Of a DNA stretch of 64,000 bases, positions 10,640-21,228 are shown in pieces; the first letter of the stretch is position 1, and each line of letters opens with the position of its first letter. Under the pieces are notes generated by a model. The model ran no database searches and was not told the origin of the DNA. It saw only the letters and a list, made by a program, of their open reading frames with translations. This DNA comes from Amaurobius ferox (lineage: Eukaryota > Arthropoda > Arachnida > Araneae > Amaurobiidae). Made by a program: the position numbers and the translations under genes. The stretch spans positions 115,916,551 through 115,980,550 of the forward strand of contig OX578146.1 in NCBI GenBank assembly GCA_951213105.1, given 5' to 3'.

Positions 10640-11420
10640 GCAGTAGGAACTTTCGTCTATCCCGCTCTGTTTCCCAGTTTGTTATCCCAACTTTTAAAAT
10701 TATCCATCCCTTTCTATTTGATTAGGCATGCTCACTTTAAAATAGATAGACCCAACGTGTACACTCATGAACATTTCCTTACAAAATTATTGAGGCGCTT
10801 AAAGACGTGCCTAGGAACCTTGCATAAAGTAATTATAACAATGCAAGTAACAAAATAAATAACAAAAAAAATCGTTTAGCCTGTGGGTAAAAATTATATG
10901 CTGCCCATTTAAGATCTTTATAAAAGAATTCTGCAGTTAACGCGGCTACGAAAGATATGATTGAATTCCATTATTCCCAGAGTACACTGATCGTATCAGA
11001 AACGAAATTCAATTAAGACTCTTATGAAAGAAACACATTTCCTGCTGGTCAAACAAATTATCTTAACTATCAAATTTCGCGATCATTAGCGAAAAAATTT
11101 CCCTTCAGAAACTTTTACTGTGTTTTCAAACTTAGTAAGGGACGTTTATCTTTTAATAAGTTCAATACGTGGGGGTATAAAAAAATAGTCTATCAACATA
11201 TTATGTTTCTTTTCATCCGCAATAGATTTGAAAAGATGCGAAGGAAAAAATAAAAATTTTAAAATAACAGGACTAGCCATTAACACACGCACTAGCTAAA
11301 ACTAAACGTGGCATATGCACTTAATAGAGGTTCTGAATATCAAAAGAGATGTTTCGAATTAATACATCAGAAAAAATATCGCACATTATCTGTTAATATG
11401 GAAAGTGTGGTATATAAACC
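10640..11420. repeat. Diverged interspersed repeat, first copy
   Basis: Parts reappear in the same order downstream. 10640-10860 resembles 13020-13180 and also 32520-32700. 11035-11235 (caaattatcttaactatcaa, cgatcatta) resembles 13290-13495. 11300-11420 (ttctgaatatcaaaa, gaattaatacat) resembles 17990-18115. No transposase or RT motif was seen, so the family cannot be classed. Confidence 0.5.
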
Positions 11421-11469
11421 AACATTTCATCTTCGATCACATATATTGCCTAATTTTCATAGCTGAGAG

Positions 11470-12257
11470 CCATAAGATTTTAAAGATACATCTATGGAGG
11501 TGAAAGTAAAGAGGTAAAACTCAATTTTATAAGAAAACGCTGAATAAATTTTATAAGAAAACGCTGAAACGTTTGAATAAATAATTCATGTGACTCTGGA
11601 ATAAGATAAATAGTCCTGCATTTCATGCATTTCTATGGCGAAATGTCTAAAACATTTATTTAACCTATCAATTTTGTAAAAATAAATTATTAGGGCAATG
11701 CAAAGTAGAACTGTAACCATAAATAATATTCCTCCGCTTTCAAAATTATTTTACATTTCAGTTTTTTTTTATCTCCATATATTCTATACTCTATCCTACA
11801 GCTATGAAAAAATTCTGGTTAATTATACTCATAATTAAGGAACCCTTAATTTAAAAATAATCAAAAATACATATACGAAATACTACGACTTTCTCTTGCG
11901 TTAACTAACAATTGCAGCTACTTTACTAACACTAGCGACACCTAGATATATCTCTCAAAACTTTATGGCACTTTCAGCGTTTCATCCATAGGGTTTTATC
12001 TCCTTCTTTCTAACTTCATGGATAAATAAATCATTAATGAAAGTTCAAGCTATTTTGAATAGTTTGATCAGAGTCAGTAAGCAGACGATTTCGTATTTGA
12101 GGAATAACTCTGATACCATGGTTAGAAATGTAATCAGAAACTGCAAAAGAATTGAATAATAAAATGTAAGAGAAATCGTCTGCTTTAACTATATAATTAA
12201 ATATCTAAAAAAAGGTTGATTGCACAAGTTAGTTCATTAAGAAAAGTTCGGATATTT
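11470..12257. other. AT-rich DNA, nothing recognised
   Basis: There is only a short local duplication (attttataagaaaacgctga twice at 11524-11567). No gene was seen. Confidence 0.55.
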
Positions 12258-12812
12258 TTCTTTTCCCGCAATATATCGTAATGTACAGAAAACTCGAGTT
12301 TTCAACGAAACTACACATTTAGAAACCTTTAGAACACGAAAATGCTATTTCTGGCGTGACATCTGTGTGTGTGTGTGTGCATCCTATCTGTCCGTGCGTC
12401 AGTCTGTCTGCAAAATGGATGTATCCACTTTAGCTCAAAACTATTCGATGAAATTTCACAAAATTTAGTGGGTAAGTCACTTTTGGGTTACCCTGGTGCT
12501 GATTAGATATTGGTACGATTTGATAAAAAAAAACCAGCCTTTTCTTGTGAAATAGCCCTCAAAAATCTTCAAAATCGAAAATGAAATACTGTATCAATTA
12601 AATGTTTGTTTAATGGGGAATTTTTAACGTGGGATTTGAAAATACTTTCAGTTACCAAATAAAAACGAAAATTGAATTAAAACTGCAAATTCAGTGGATT
12701 TCAAATAATTATCCAAATAATTTTGTGCAATTAAACTCAATTCAATGAATTATGAAAGAAAAGTAATAATTTTAAATCTGTAGGGACAGTCATATACTGC
12801 CCATATCAGATT
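12258..12812 (-). mobile_element. Helentron-like HINE element, second subfamily (H5)
   Basis: Inverted relative to H6. At the plus-strand left it has a degraded hairpin (ttttcccgcaatatatcgta), the block actcgagttttcaacga, the GT repeat at 12362-12379 and a tctgtcc/tctgtctgc stretch. At the right are gtgcaattaaactcaattca, ctgtagggacagtc and ctgcccatatcagatttttt. It lacks the GGCGA block of H1-H3. The B end is eroded. Confidence 0.62.
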
Positions 12813-12949
12813 TTTTTTCTATGTATGATAATATGGAAACGATTTATGTGTATCAAGCCGTTTTCAAGTTATAGATAGAAGATTGTTGGAAAAAAAATAA
12901 TCTGCGATTTAAAAACATTTCTAACAAAACTCTAAGACTTTAGATTTAT

Positions 12950-13500
12950 CTCATTACTTATAGGCCAAGTTATTCGTGTATCCAAAGTTTCAAGCTTCTA
13001 CATTCAGCAGTTTGGACTGCTGAAGATAGAAGCTACAGTCTTTTTTGGTCTATTTTGCTTTGTTGCCGAGTTTGTAATCCCAACTTATTTAGTTCGCCAC
13101 TGGGAGCGCTGCAAACACTTTTATTCAGTCTGGCATAGTAACTTTACTCTTTTCCTTACATAGTTATCGGAGTGCATAAGGAACTCTATGTTAATACAAA
13201 TCACCTAAGAAAAACAAGGCATGGAGTATAAGCTGAACTTTCAGAAAAAAAATAGAAAAAAAGTAAATATAAAATTTTATTTGAGACAGAGAAATATTTT
13301 TCCAACTGATCAAACATATTATCCCAACTATCAGATTTAACGATCATTATCCACGATCCTTCTTTTAAAATGTTTAAAGTACTTTCAATCAGTAAAAGAC
13401 CGTTTATCTTTCAGTAAATAAGAATATGATAAAGAATAATATGGCTTGTTAGTCGTTTGTGTTTTACTTCAATTTTCAACAGATTTATAGAAGATATATT
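12950..13500. repeat. Diverged interspersed repeat, second copy
   Basis: Colinear with 10640-11235. It shares ttgttgccgagtttgtaatc-type sequence, then ctgatcaaacatattatccc and gaccgtttatctttcagtaa. Divergence is high and boundaries are approximate. Confidence 0.45.
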
Positions 13501-14586
13501 CGGAGAATATCTAAAAGTTTAAATAATGGCTGAAAATGTTTTAGAAAAAAATTTTGTCTACAAATGGCTTTCTATAGATTAAGATCCTATATTTTTGTAT
13601 TTGATTGGTATGATATTCACTTTTCTAGGAATAGAAAACTATGAAAAAAAACGTACACTTTAAAAAATCATCAGACTTGGTTTTTATTAAAACTACTAGT
13701 ACTGTTTTAAATACCGGTGTCAAAATTTCTCTAAAATTCATAAAATCTGCAATGTTTCCCTTTCCTCTGGATTCTCTAGATACCTTGTTTTTCTTGATTC
13801 CTTACATAGAGGAAGAATATAATAAGAATGCTTTATGATAAGAAAAGTGTTCTGTATTGTGAAAACGTCAATATTTTGAGAATAAAAATGCTTTATTTTG
13901 TGAATTTACTGAACTTTTCAATTACTATTATATTGTATTTAATGGTTATTTTGTAATGTTCTGAATAGCAGATATTATTTGCACCGTGTTTCTATTTACT
14001 CTAATTGTCGCTTTGTTAAAAACCTATATTATCTAGATCTTCAAACCCATTAGATCTAGATCCATCAGTCATGTATTTTAAGAACATACACTCACGAATT
14101 CTGAAGGAACATCATAATAGTGTGCGATAAAAAAGTGCTAACACATCAAATTTTAATATACTATAACGTGCCGAGAAATTAAAATAGTTGACTTTTTCCC
14201 CGTTAGGTGGCACTAATATGCCCTCAAAAATATATCATGCAAACTTCTTTTCTCTCAATTGAAATAATCAATTCCGTCAGAATTAATTTTTGTCTGAAAA
14301 TTCTGTCTGAAATAATTTTTGTTTTAAAGCAATATTTCTCTAGCATTTTTTATAAGTATGTCTGTTCTATCTGTCTGCCTTTATGCGTCTGCCTGTTCTC
14401 GTTTTGTCTGCAACAGATCCAGTTTCTCGAAAACTTTTACTAACCTCGTAATTGTTGAATTGTTAGGGGGTGTTAGAGTCACTGGGTATTTCTTCTCTCT
14501 TCATGACGCTCTCGAAAAAAATGTCTAGAGGGGCATTGCTCTTGCATAAAATGCTTTCATTGTGGGGGAAACGCCATGCTTTTTGA
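13501..14586. other. AT-rich DNA with short CTGT-type patch, no gene
   Basis: The patch at 14355-14412 (tctgttctatctgtctgcc) resembles the CTGT-rich blocks of HINE elements elsewhere in the window, but no element ends are recognisable. No supported gene. Confidence 0.45.
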
Positions 14587-14589
14587 CTG

Positions 14590-15440
14590 ATAAAAAAATA
14601 TATTTGTAATGATTATTTCTTGTATTAAAACAGCAGACGATATTTCCGATATATTAGTGCCACAAAATATAAACAGTACTGCTATTTCAACTTCTCGGAA
14701 CATCATATGATTATAAAATTTGATGTACGAAATTTTTTGATCCTGTAGGTTTTTGTAGATTCTAGCCTGTAGAAACAGCAGAAACACAAGAACAGTAAAA
14801 ACATTAGATATTGCTGATATATTTTTAGGGTATAGTATATTTGTATCGCACAATATAAAAAATTCTCCTATTTCAACTTCTCGGAATATCATATGATTTA
14901 AAAATTTGATGTACACAATTTTTCGCTCATGTAGGATTTTGTAGATTCAATCCTGTAGAAACAGCAGACGATATTTCTGATATATTTTTATGGTATATTT
15001 GTTTCGAATAATATATACACAATTCTCCTATTTCAACTTCTCAGAACATTATGTGATTCCAAACACTGATATACGCAATTTTTAAATCCTGTAGGATTGT
15101 ATAGATTCAATCCTGTAGAAACGGCAGACGATATTTCTGATATATTCTTAGGGTATATTTGTATCTCATAATATAAACAATTCTCCTATTTCAACTTCTC
15201 GGAACATTATGTAAATCTAAACATTGATATATTCAATTTTTCGATCTTGCAAGATTTTGTAGATTCGAACCTGTAAAAACGGCAGACGATATTTCTGATA
15301 TATTTTTAGGGTACATTAGTGCTGCATAACATAAATAATTCTCTTACTTCAACTTCTCAGAACACCATGTGACTCTAAAATTGGATATGTCTAATCTTTC
15401 GACAACGTATTGACTCTAATGTTGTCAATTAAAATTCAAT
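14590..15440 (+). repeat. Tandem array, five units of about 158-186 bp
   Basis: The word tcaacttctcggaacat recurs at 14687, 14873, 15033, 15191 and 15349. Each unit also carries gcagacgatatttctgatat, ttttagggtatattt and gtagattcaatcctgtagaa. Units 2-5 are spaced 158-160 bp; the first interval is 186 bp because of about 28 extra bases. The array has satellite-like structure but is small. Reading frames in it are artefacts. Confidence 0.9.
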
Positions 15441-15739
15441 GAATTTTAATGAAAAGAACTAACACATATACATACTAGAAATCACATTTTTCTGTAAGCA
15501 CAAAAAAAAACTTCATTTCGCAAAATATCCCTGAAGCATTATTTACTATCCAGTCTTCCCATTAAGAAGTCATCCCATAATGAAATTTTTGTTCTAGCCC
15601 TCCAGTATTCTGGACTAATCTTTCTCTTTTCTGTTTCTAAAATCGGAGTATAGAATTAGTTTCCGTCAAATATGAAATGAAATATGACGCCAAAAAATGA
15701 AGCTTTGGAATTTCGTAATCAAGTTAAACAAAACCGGCG

Positions 15740-16465
15740 GTGGGTTCATTCCGATGGAGCCGAAACGGTTTTGAGTGAATAACACTTTGTAAAATAAAAC
15801 CCAACTTTTATAATATCGAAAAATAGAACTCGATCCTAAATCTGATTATATACACTTATAGTGTTTTTAAAGAGTTAAAAATTATTGCTTACTGTTTATA
15901 GTTATCGTTTTCTGTTTTTAAGACATAAGCATTACAAAATTGAAAAAGTCAACATTTTCATGATTTTTCCACTTGACATGACGATTCCTCGAAAACTATA
16001 AGAATTTCTTTTAAAATATATATATAGATTTAAAAAATAAATTTCCTCATACATATTTTTGTCGATTACTATTTATATCTAAATTTTGTAGTTCTGAATA
16101 TATTTCGAGTAAAAGTATGAAAAATGAAAACAAAACTCTTCCGGACAAATGCACATTTATGTTTGTTCGTTTTTCATAAAATTAAAGCTCTATCCAAAAT
16201 CTAATTATATACACTTACAGGTATTTCGAAGAGCTACAAATTCTTGCTCAAAGCCAGATCTTTCAGTCTTAAAATATAAGCATAACAAACTTGAAAAACT
16301 GAACTTGACAAGACGATTATCCGAAAACTTTAAGAATTTTATTTTAATAATAAATATAGATTTTAATACTAAATTGCATAGTACATATTTTTGTTGTATA
16401 CTGTTCATATCTATCATTTATAGCCTATTATATACTTCAAGTGAAGGTAGGAAAAATTAAAAAAC
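15740..16465 (+). repeat. Diverged repeat, two consecutive copies of about 300-400 bp
   Basis: The segments 15823-16135 and 16183-16465 align over most of their length. They share atatacacttaca/tag, acttgacatgacgatt versus acttgacaagacgatt, and atagattttaa. A third copy lies at 19385-19760, and there the preceding segment (ggcttcattccg, gaataacattt) matches 15746-15790, so the copies are colinear. Confidence 0.7.
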
Positions 16466-16483
16466 ACTCGCTCAGAGCTTATT

Positions 16484-17405
16484 ACTTTCCTTATACACAT
16501 AATGTATAAGAAAAGTATTGTGACGGGGTCGAGTTTTCAACGAAAGAGCACGTTTCAAGCATCCCTGATCACGAATCAAACACTTTTGAGGTGATGTCTG
16601 TGTGTGTGTATGTGTGTGCGTATGTGTGTGTGTGTGTCAATGAGTCTGTGGAGACGATATCTGAAGAACGAATGAAACGATTCGAATGAAATTTGGTGCA
16701 AAAATCACAATCCATGAATACTGGAAGCCTGTTTTTAAACGCAATCGAATGTTCAAAACCCCCCTAAATTTTCGAGTGAAATTTAAAAAAAATCATCAAA
16801 AATTCCAAACCTTTAATATATTCACGCAAATTGACATTTCTTATGTAATTTTTCCTTACAAAATGATTGACATAAACTTTAGAACGCTAGTATGAACCGT
16901 TCTCGAGATATTATACATTTTTTAAAGAAATTTATCAAAATTCCCAAAAATTAAAAAAAATTATTAACTGTTGAGGAACATGTTCACTTTTCATATGTAA
17001 TATCATGCGATAAATTTGGTGACATCATTTTCGTGGATCTAGCTGGTTCCATTCATGAGAAAAGATACTTTGAGTAATACTTTTGTATTTAAACGCCAAT
17101 AGTCACTTATCTTCTATAAGAATAACTTATTTCTCCTTCTATAACGCTTGGCGAGATTTTGGCGACGAATTTGGCGGAATGTCGCCAACTTGGCGACTTT
17201 TTAAAATGTTGCCAAATTAACGAAAATCTCGCCAAATGGTTAAAAATGACGCCAAATCAATGAAAATGACGACTAATTGATGAGAATTCAATATCCTGAA
17301 AAGAACATAAGTATCTAATATAAGAACAAGCTATATTTTTGCTGTAAAAGTAGTAAATTCATTGCATTATATAAGAAAAATCATGTGCTACCCACATTAG
17401 ATTAT
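16484..17405 (-). mobile_element. Helentron-like HINE element (H2)
   Basis: Close full-length relative of H1. The terminal hairpin (actttccttatacacataat ... agaaaagt) is at 16484-16516, GT repeats at 16602-16637, and the TTGGCGA block at 17148-17250. The 5' end (minus strand ctaatgtgggtagcacatga) is at about 17402-17383. It has no coding capacity. Confidence 0.7.
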
Positions 17406-17696
17406 TATTTTAAGTTCCTTATAAAATAGAAAAATTCAAAATATTAAAATATTGAAATCATTTTTATGTATTCATAATCAGGACCCCATTTACGACAAAA
17501 CAAGAAACCTTTCCTTATACATTTCTATCTGTTAGGTTCGGGGATATAAGCATCTAAAATATTTACATTTTTTCGTAACTTTCCGTCTCTCCACCGGAGA
17601 AAGCCCAAACATTGATTTTAATCACATCAAAAATATTGATTTTGAAATATTGATTTTAATGTTAACTATTAAAGTATATGTATTAAATCAAAGACA

Positions 17697-17915
17697 ACAA
17701 ATCGTAAATTAAAAGGTCTTTTAATAAAAACCATCCATTATAACGTACAAATATTAAAAAAGGCCAGAGCGCTTTCGGGTATTATCATACCCTTCATTAG
17801 TGGCTATGAACTAACTTTTTAATATTTGTACGCCATAAAGGATAGTTTTTATTAAATGGCCTTTTAATCTACGATTTGTTGTCTTTGATTTAATGTATTA
17901 TTGAAGTTGATGTGT
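17697..17915. repeat. Inverted repeat with 85-bp arms and a hammerhead-like core in the loop
   Basis: The arms begin attaaatcaaagacaacaaa at 17697 and end with its complement near 17893, and they match closely for about 85 bp each. On the minus strand the loop reads CTAATGA (17800-17794), a 6-bp hairpin gggtat/ataccc with a 4-base loop (17792-17777), then GAAA (17776-17773). That order resembles the hammerhead ribozyme core CUGANGA-helix II-GAAA seen in Penelope-like elements and retrozymes. CTAATGA differs from the consensus at one invariant base, and one extra A lies beside the helix, so it would be inactive. The ribozyme reading is tentative; the inverted repeat is clear. Confidence 0.6.
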
Positions 17916-18335
17916 AACTACTTAAATTATTAAAGTATATTTTATACAAACTACTTCCACCCCCCCTTTGAGCAGCGGCGAAATAGCTTGTGGTCGCTAA
18001 ATATGACATCTATATGCTTAATAAAAATTCTGAATATCAAAATCCGTTTGAAATTAATGCATTAAAAGGACGCACACTTTATATTTCTGTTGACATGGAA
18101 ATTGCGATTTGTGAAATAATATCTCATCCCCAAACACTGTATGTTATCCAGCGTTTTCAGACATTTTAATCTAAAAATAAAATTTATAAAAACAAAATGT
18201 ATTTTTAATAGTTTGATCAGAATTTTTAGTAGTTTGATCAGTCGTTCAGTATTAAAACTGTCACAATAAAGTAAAACTTTGTAAAATACAGCACAAATAC
18301 AAAAATCATCTAGTCTACTAGTTTCACATGTATTA

Positions 18336-18435
18336 TTTTCTGCAATTAAACTCAATTTAATTAATTATAAAATAAAGAAAGATAAAATGAATTTGGGTCT
18401 GTAGGGAAAGTCATGTGCTGCCCACATCAAATTTA
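18336..18435 (-). mobile_element. HINE 5'-end fragment (H8)
   Basis: Holds tgcaattaaactcaatttaa, ctgtagggaaagtcatgtgc and tgcccacatcaaattt. This matches the 5' end of the H5/H6 subfamily; the rest of the element is missing. Confidence 0.65.
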
Positions 18436-18885
18436 TTTTCATTCTGATAATAATTGTAATTAAATTTGTGGATTTTCCAGGAAAATTTCAAACGAAAAAT
18501 TTTAAAATTATTTTCAAATCTTACATATAGGTTATAATAATATGCCCATTGACTTTTAAAAGTATTTATTTTTATACTACAGCTACAGTTATACATATAT
18601 TAATAAACAAAGCTAAAAAATGTTTAAATTTAGAATTATATAAATGAAGTCTATACATAGAAAATTCTTATACCTGTATGTTGCAGTTAGATAATGTAGT
18701 TTAATATTTTCATTAAGTATGCGTGCTTTTGAAAAATTATAAAAAATAATTCACTTTTATCTATAACTATAGAAATTATATTTTTCAAAATCACAAATTT
18801 AAAACCACGCACAAAATAAATAGCAATTAAATGAAAACTAATATGTTTAAAAAACGCCTGCTGATCAAGGTTGAAAAAGAATTTG
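18436..18885. other. AT-rich DNA, nothing recognised
   Basis: The only frames here are extensions of artefactual frames in the adjoining minisatellite. Confidence 0.55.
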
Positions 18886-18888
18886 GCA

Positions 18889-19372
18889 GTGACTCCATTT
18901 GGAATATTTGTGGGAGAATTTCGAGGTGGCTCCATTTGGAATAATTGTGGGAGAATTTCGAAGTGGCTCCATTTGGAGTATTTGTGGGAGAATTTCGAAG
19001 TGGCTCCATTTGGAGTATTTGTGGGAGAATTTCGAAGTGGCTCCATTTGGAGTATTTGTGGGAGAATTTCGAAGTGGCTCCATTTGGAGTATTTGTGGGA
19101 GAATTTCGAAGTGGCTCCATTTGGAGTATTTGTGGGAGAATTTCGAAGTGGCTCCATTTGGAAGAATTTCGACGCGGCTCCATTTGGAATATTTGTGGAG
19201 ATAATTTCGAAGCGGCTCCATTTGGAATATTTGTGGGAGAATTTCGAAGTGGCTCCATTTGGAATATTTGTGGAAAAATTTCGAAGTGGCGCCATTTGGA
19301 ATATTTGTGGCAGAATTTCGAAGTAGATCCATTTGAAATATTTGTGGCAGAATTTAGAATATTTATGGATGA
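18889..19372 (+). repeat. 37-bp minisatellite, about 12-13 units
   Basis: The unit tccatttggagtatttgtgg + gagaatttcgaagtggc repeats exactly every 37 bp at 18894, 18931, 18968, 19005, 19042, 19079, 19116 and 19153. Then one unit has lost 11 bp (next start 19179), followed by 19217, 19254, 19291 and 19328. The central units are identical. Since 37 is not a multiple of 3, three units make a 111-bp (37-codon) frame cycle. The unit lacks stops in most frames, which explains the overlapping long reading frames on both strands. They are not genes. Confidence 0.97.
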
Positions 19373-19384
19373 ATTTGGCAAGGG

Positions 19385-19760
19385 CTTCATTCCGTAAAAC
19401 TGAAATGATTTGGCATGAATAACATTTACCATTACAGGTGGGACATTTCAAAAATAGTTCAAAATATTAAAATATCGAAATTAGAACCACCTTCTCAAAA
19501 TAGTTCAAAACAATAAAATATCCAAATTTGAATCACCTTCTCAAAATGGTTAAAAATATTAAAATATCAAAATTAGAACCACTATGTTTAAGAAACTAAG
19601 AACCTTATCCAAAATAAATTATATATATTTATAGAGCTTTCAAGAGGCTCCAAATTATTTTTTTAATTTTCGAGATATAAATATTACAAACTAGAAATAC
19701 GGAAAAAAACTTGACAAGACGATTCTTTGATAAGAACAAATTATTAATTTAGAAACTGGA
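19385..19760 (+). repeat. Third copy of the 15.7-kb repeat, with an internal 46-bp triplication
   Basis: Colinear with 15746-16135 (ttcattccg, gaataacattt, ttgacaagacgattc). Between the two shared parts, at 19446-19583, a 46-bp unit (tagttcaaaatattaaaata start) occurs three times at 19455, 19501 and 19547. Confidence 0.65.
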
Positions 19761-20035
19761 TTTCCTATAAATCTGAAGGAATAGAAAAGGCTGAAGGACT
19801 TGTGTTTATGCCTTTTAGCATGCAAATTACCCCAATATTTTAAAAGAAACTCATTTTAAGTGTTATTGCGTAAAACATTTCCCTAACAAAACAACATATT
19901 TTCATACAATTTATGTTTTAATTAGGGGAAGGGACATGTTTCCTAGTCATTATCAAAAGTGCGCCGAAAAATTATGGAAATGTGCATTACGAATAGAATG
20001 CGTAAAAAAAAAACATTCATGTATTAGAAATATGT

Positions 20036-20068
<33 letters not shown>

Positions 20069-20445
20069 TTGTTTAAAAAATGCCCATTTATAATTGAATG
20101 GGTGAATATCAAGAGGTACATGATACAATATGGTGGAACTTCAGCTAAACATATATAGTTCTATTAAAATATTTTCCTTTAGCAAAACCACTTGCAAAAA
20201 CGTTCCATATATCTGTAAACATTACAGAATTTAATACTGAAATAATAGTCTTCTAAAAATTTCACCTGCTTTAAAAAAAAAATGTGTAAAATTTTATTTG
20301 TACCTTTTTCTTAAAATAAAACCTTACCATTCATTCCTTCCTCAAAATTAGTAAACTAAATGATTGGAAACTTCTTCCAGAGTTCCATGCTTTTCAAAAA
20401 TCAGTGTGGAATTATTTACATTTCATTTTCAAACTAATTAAAAAA
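19761..20445. other. AT-rich DNA with a short (TA)n run, no gene
   Basis: A (TA)n run of about 27 bp lies near 20036-20062. No gene or element was recognised. Confidence 0.5.
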
Positions 20446-20517
20446 GCGGAAAATTTTCCAAAAATTTTCCATTCCTGGAAAAATTTTCCTCGGAAAATTT
20501 TTTGACCCACATCTCTA
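20446..20517. repeat. Possible hAT-type element end with GGAAAATTTTCC words
   Basis: From the right, the minus strand reads tagagatgtgggtc and then several copies of ggaaaattttcc-like sequence. A tagagatg-type terminus followed by subterminal repeats is common in hAT elements. No partner end was found in the window, so this would be one end only. Confidence 0.3.
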
Positions 20518-21228
20518 ATTGTGATACAAGTAGAAATATATGCTTGTTTTATACGATAAAAATCTGATGTAGGCAGCACATGACTTTCCCTGCAGACTCA
20601 AATTCATATGTTCTTTATTTCTTTAATAATTCATTAGATTGAGTTTAATTGAGCCAATTAACACTGAATTTGCATTTTTAATTCAATTTTTGGTTTTATT
20701 TGATAATTAGACATTTTTCCAAAAGTGACATAACTAAATGCGAAAAATCTCATATCTCGAGAATGGTTAGTCCTAGAGTAATATAGTTGTTCTTATTCTT
20801 TCCTCATCAAAAATTACGTATAAAACAAGCATTTAATTGATATATTTGAACATACGTAGCTTTTTTTAAGATTTTGGCTATTTTTGAGGACCATTTCATA
20901 AAAAAAGCGCAGGGTGTTCTTTTCCGAATACACCTGTCTCCCAATTTACACGGAAGATAGGTTCTGCACAAAACCGTGTAAATTGAAATCTTGGATTTTG
21001 CTAAGTAAAATCGTGTAAAACGAAAATAACTCTAAAATGTGCATGATTCAGTCATTTATTTAAGTAAAACAAAAGTAAGACATCTTAGAAAACTTAAAAT
21101 TATACTTAGTTTATAAAACAACAAACATATGAATGTAGTGATATAACATATTTAATTTACTTTACATTAGGAACAAAGAACAAAAAAACAAAAAGACCCT
21201 TAAAAATTAATTATAAGTTTAATCACTG

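Noticed and set aside
18889..19372. CRISPR array
   Set aside because: The repeat length is in the right range, but units abut with no spacers, and the setting is eukaryotic.
18687..19451. Repetitive protein gene of up to 254 codons on either strand
   Set aside because: All these frames come from the 37-bp minisatellite, whose unit is open in most frames. Overlapping frames on both strands are equally long, so none is favoured.
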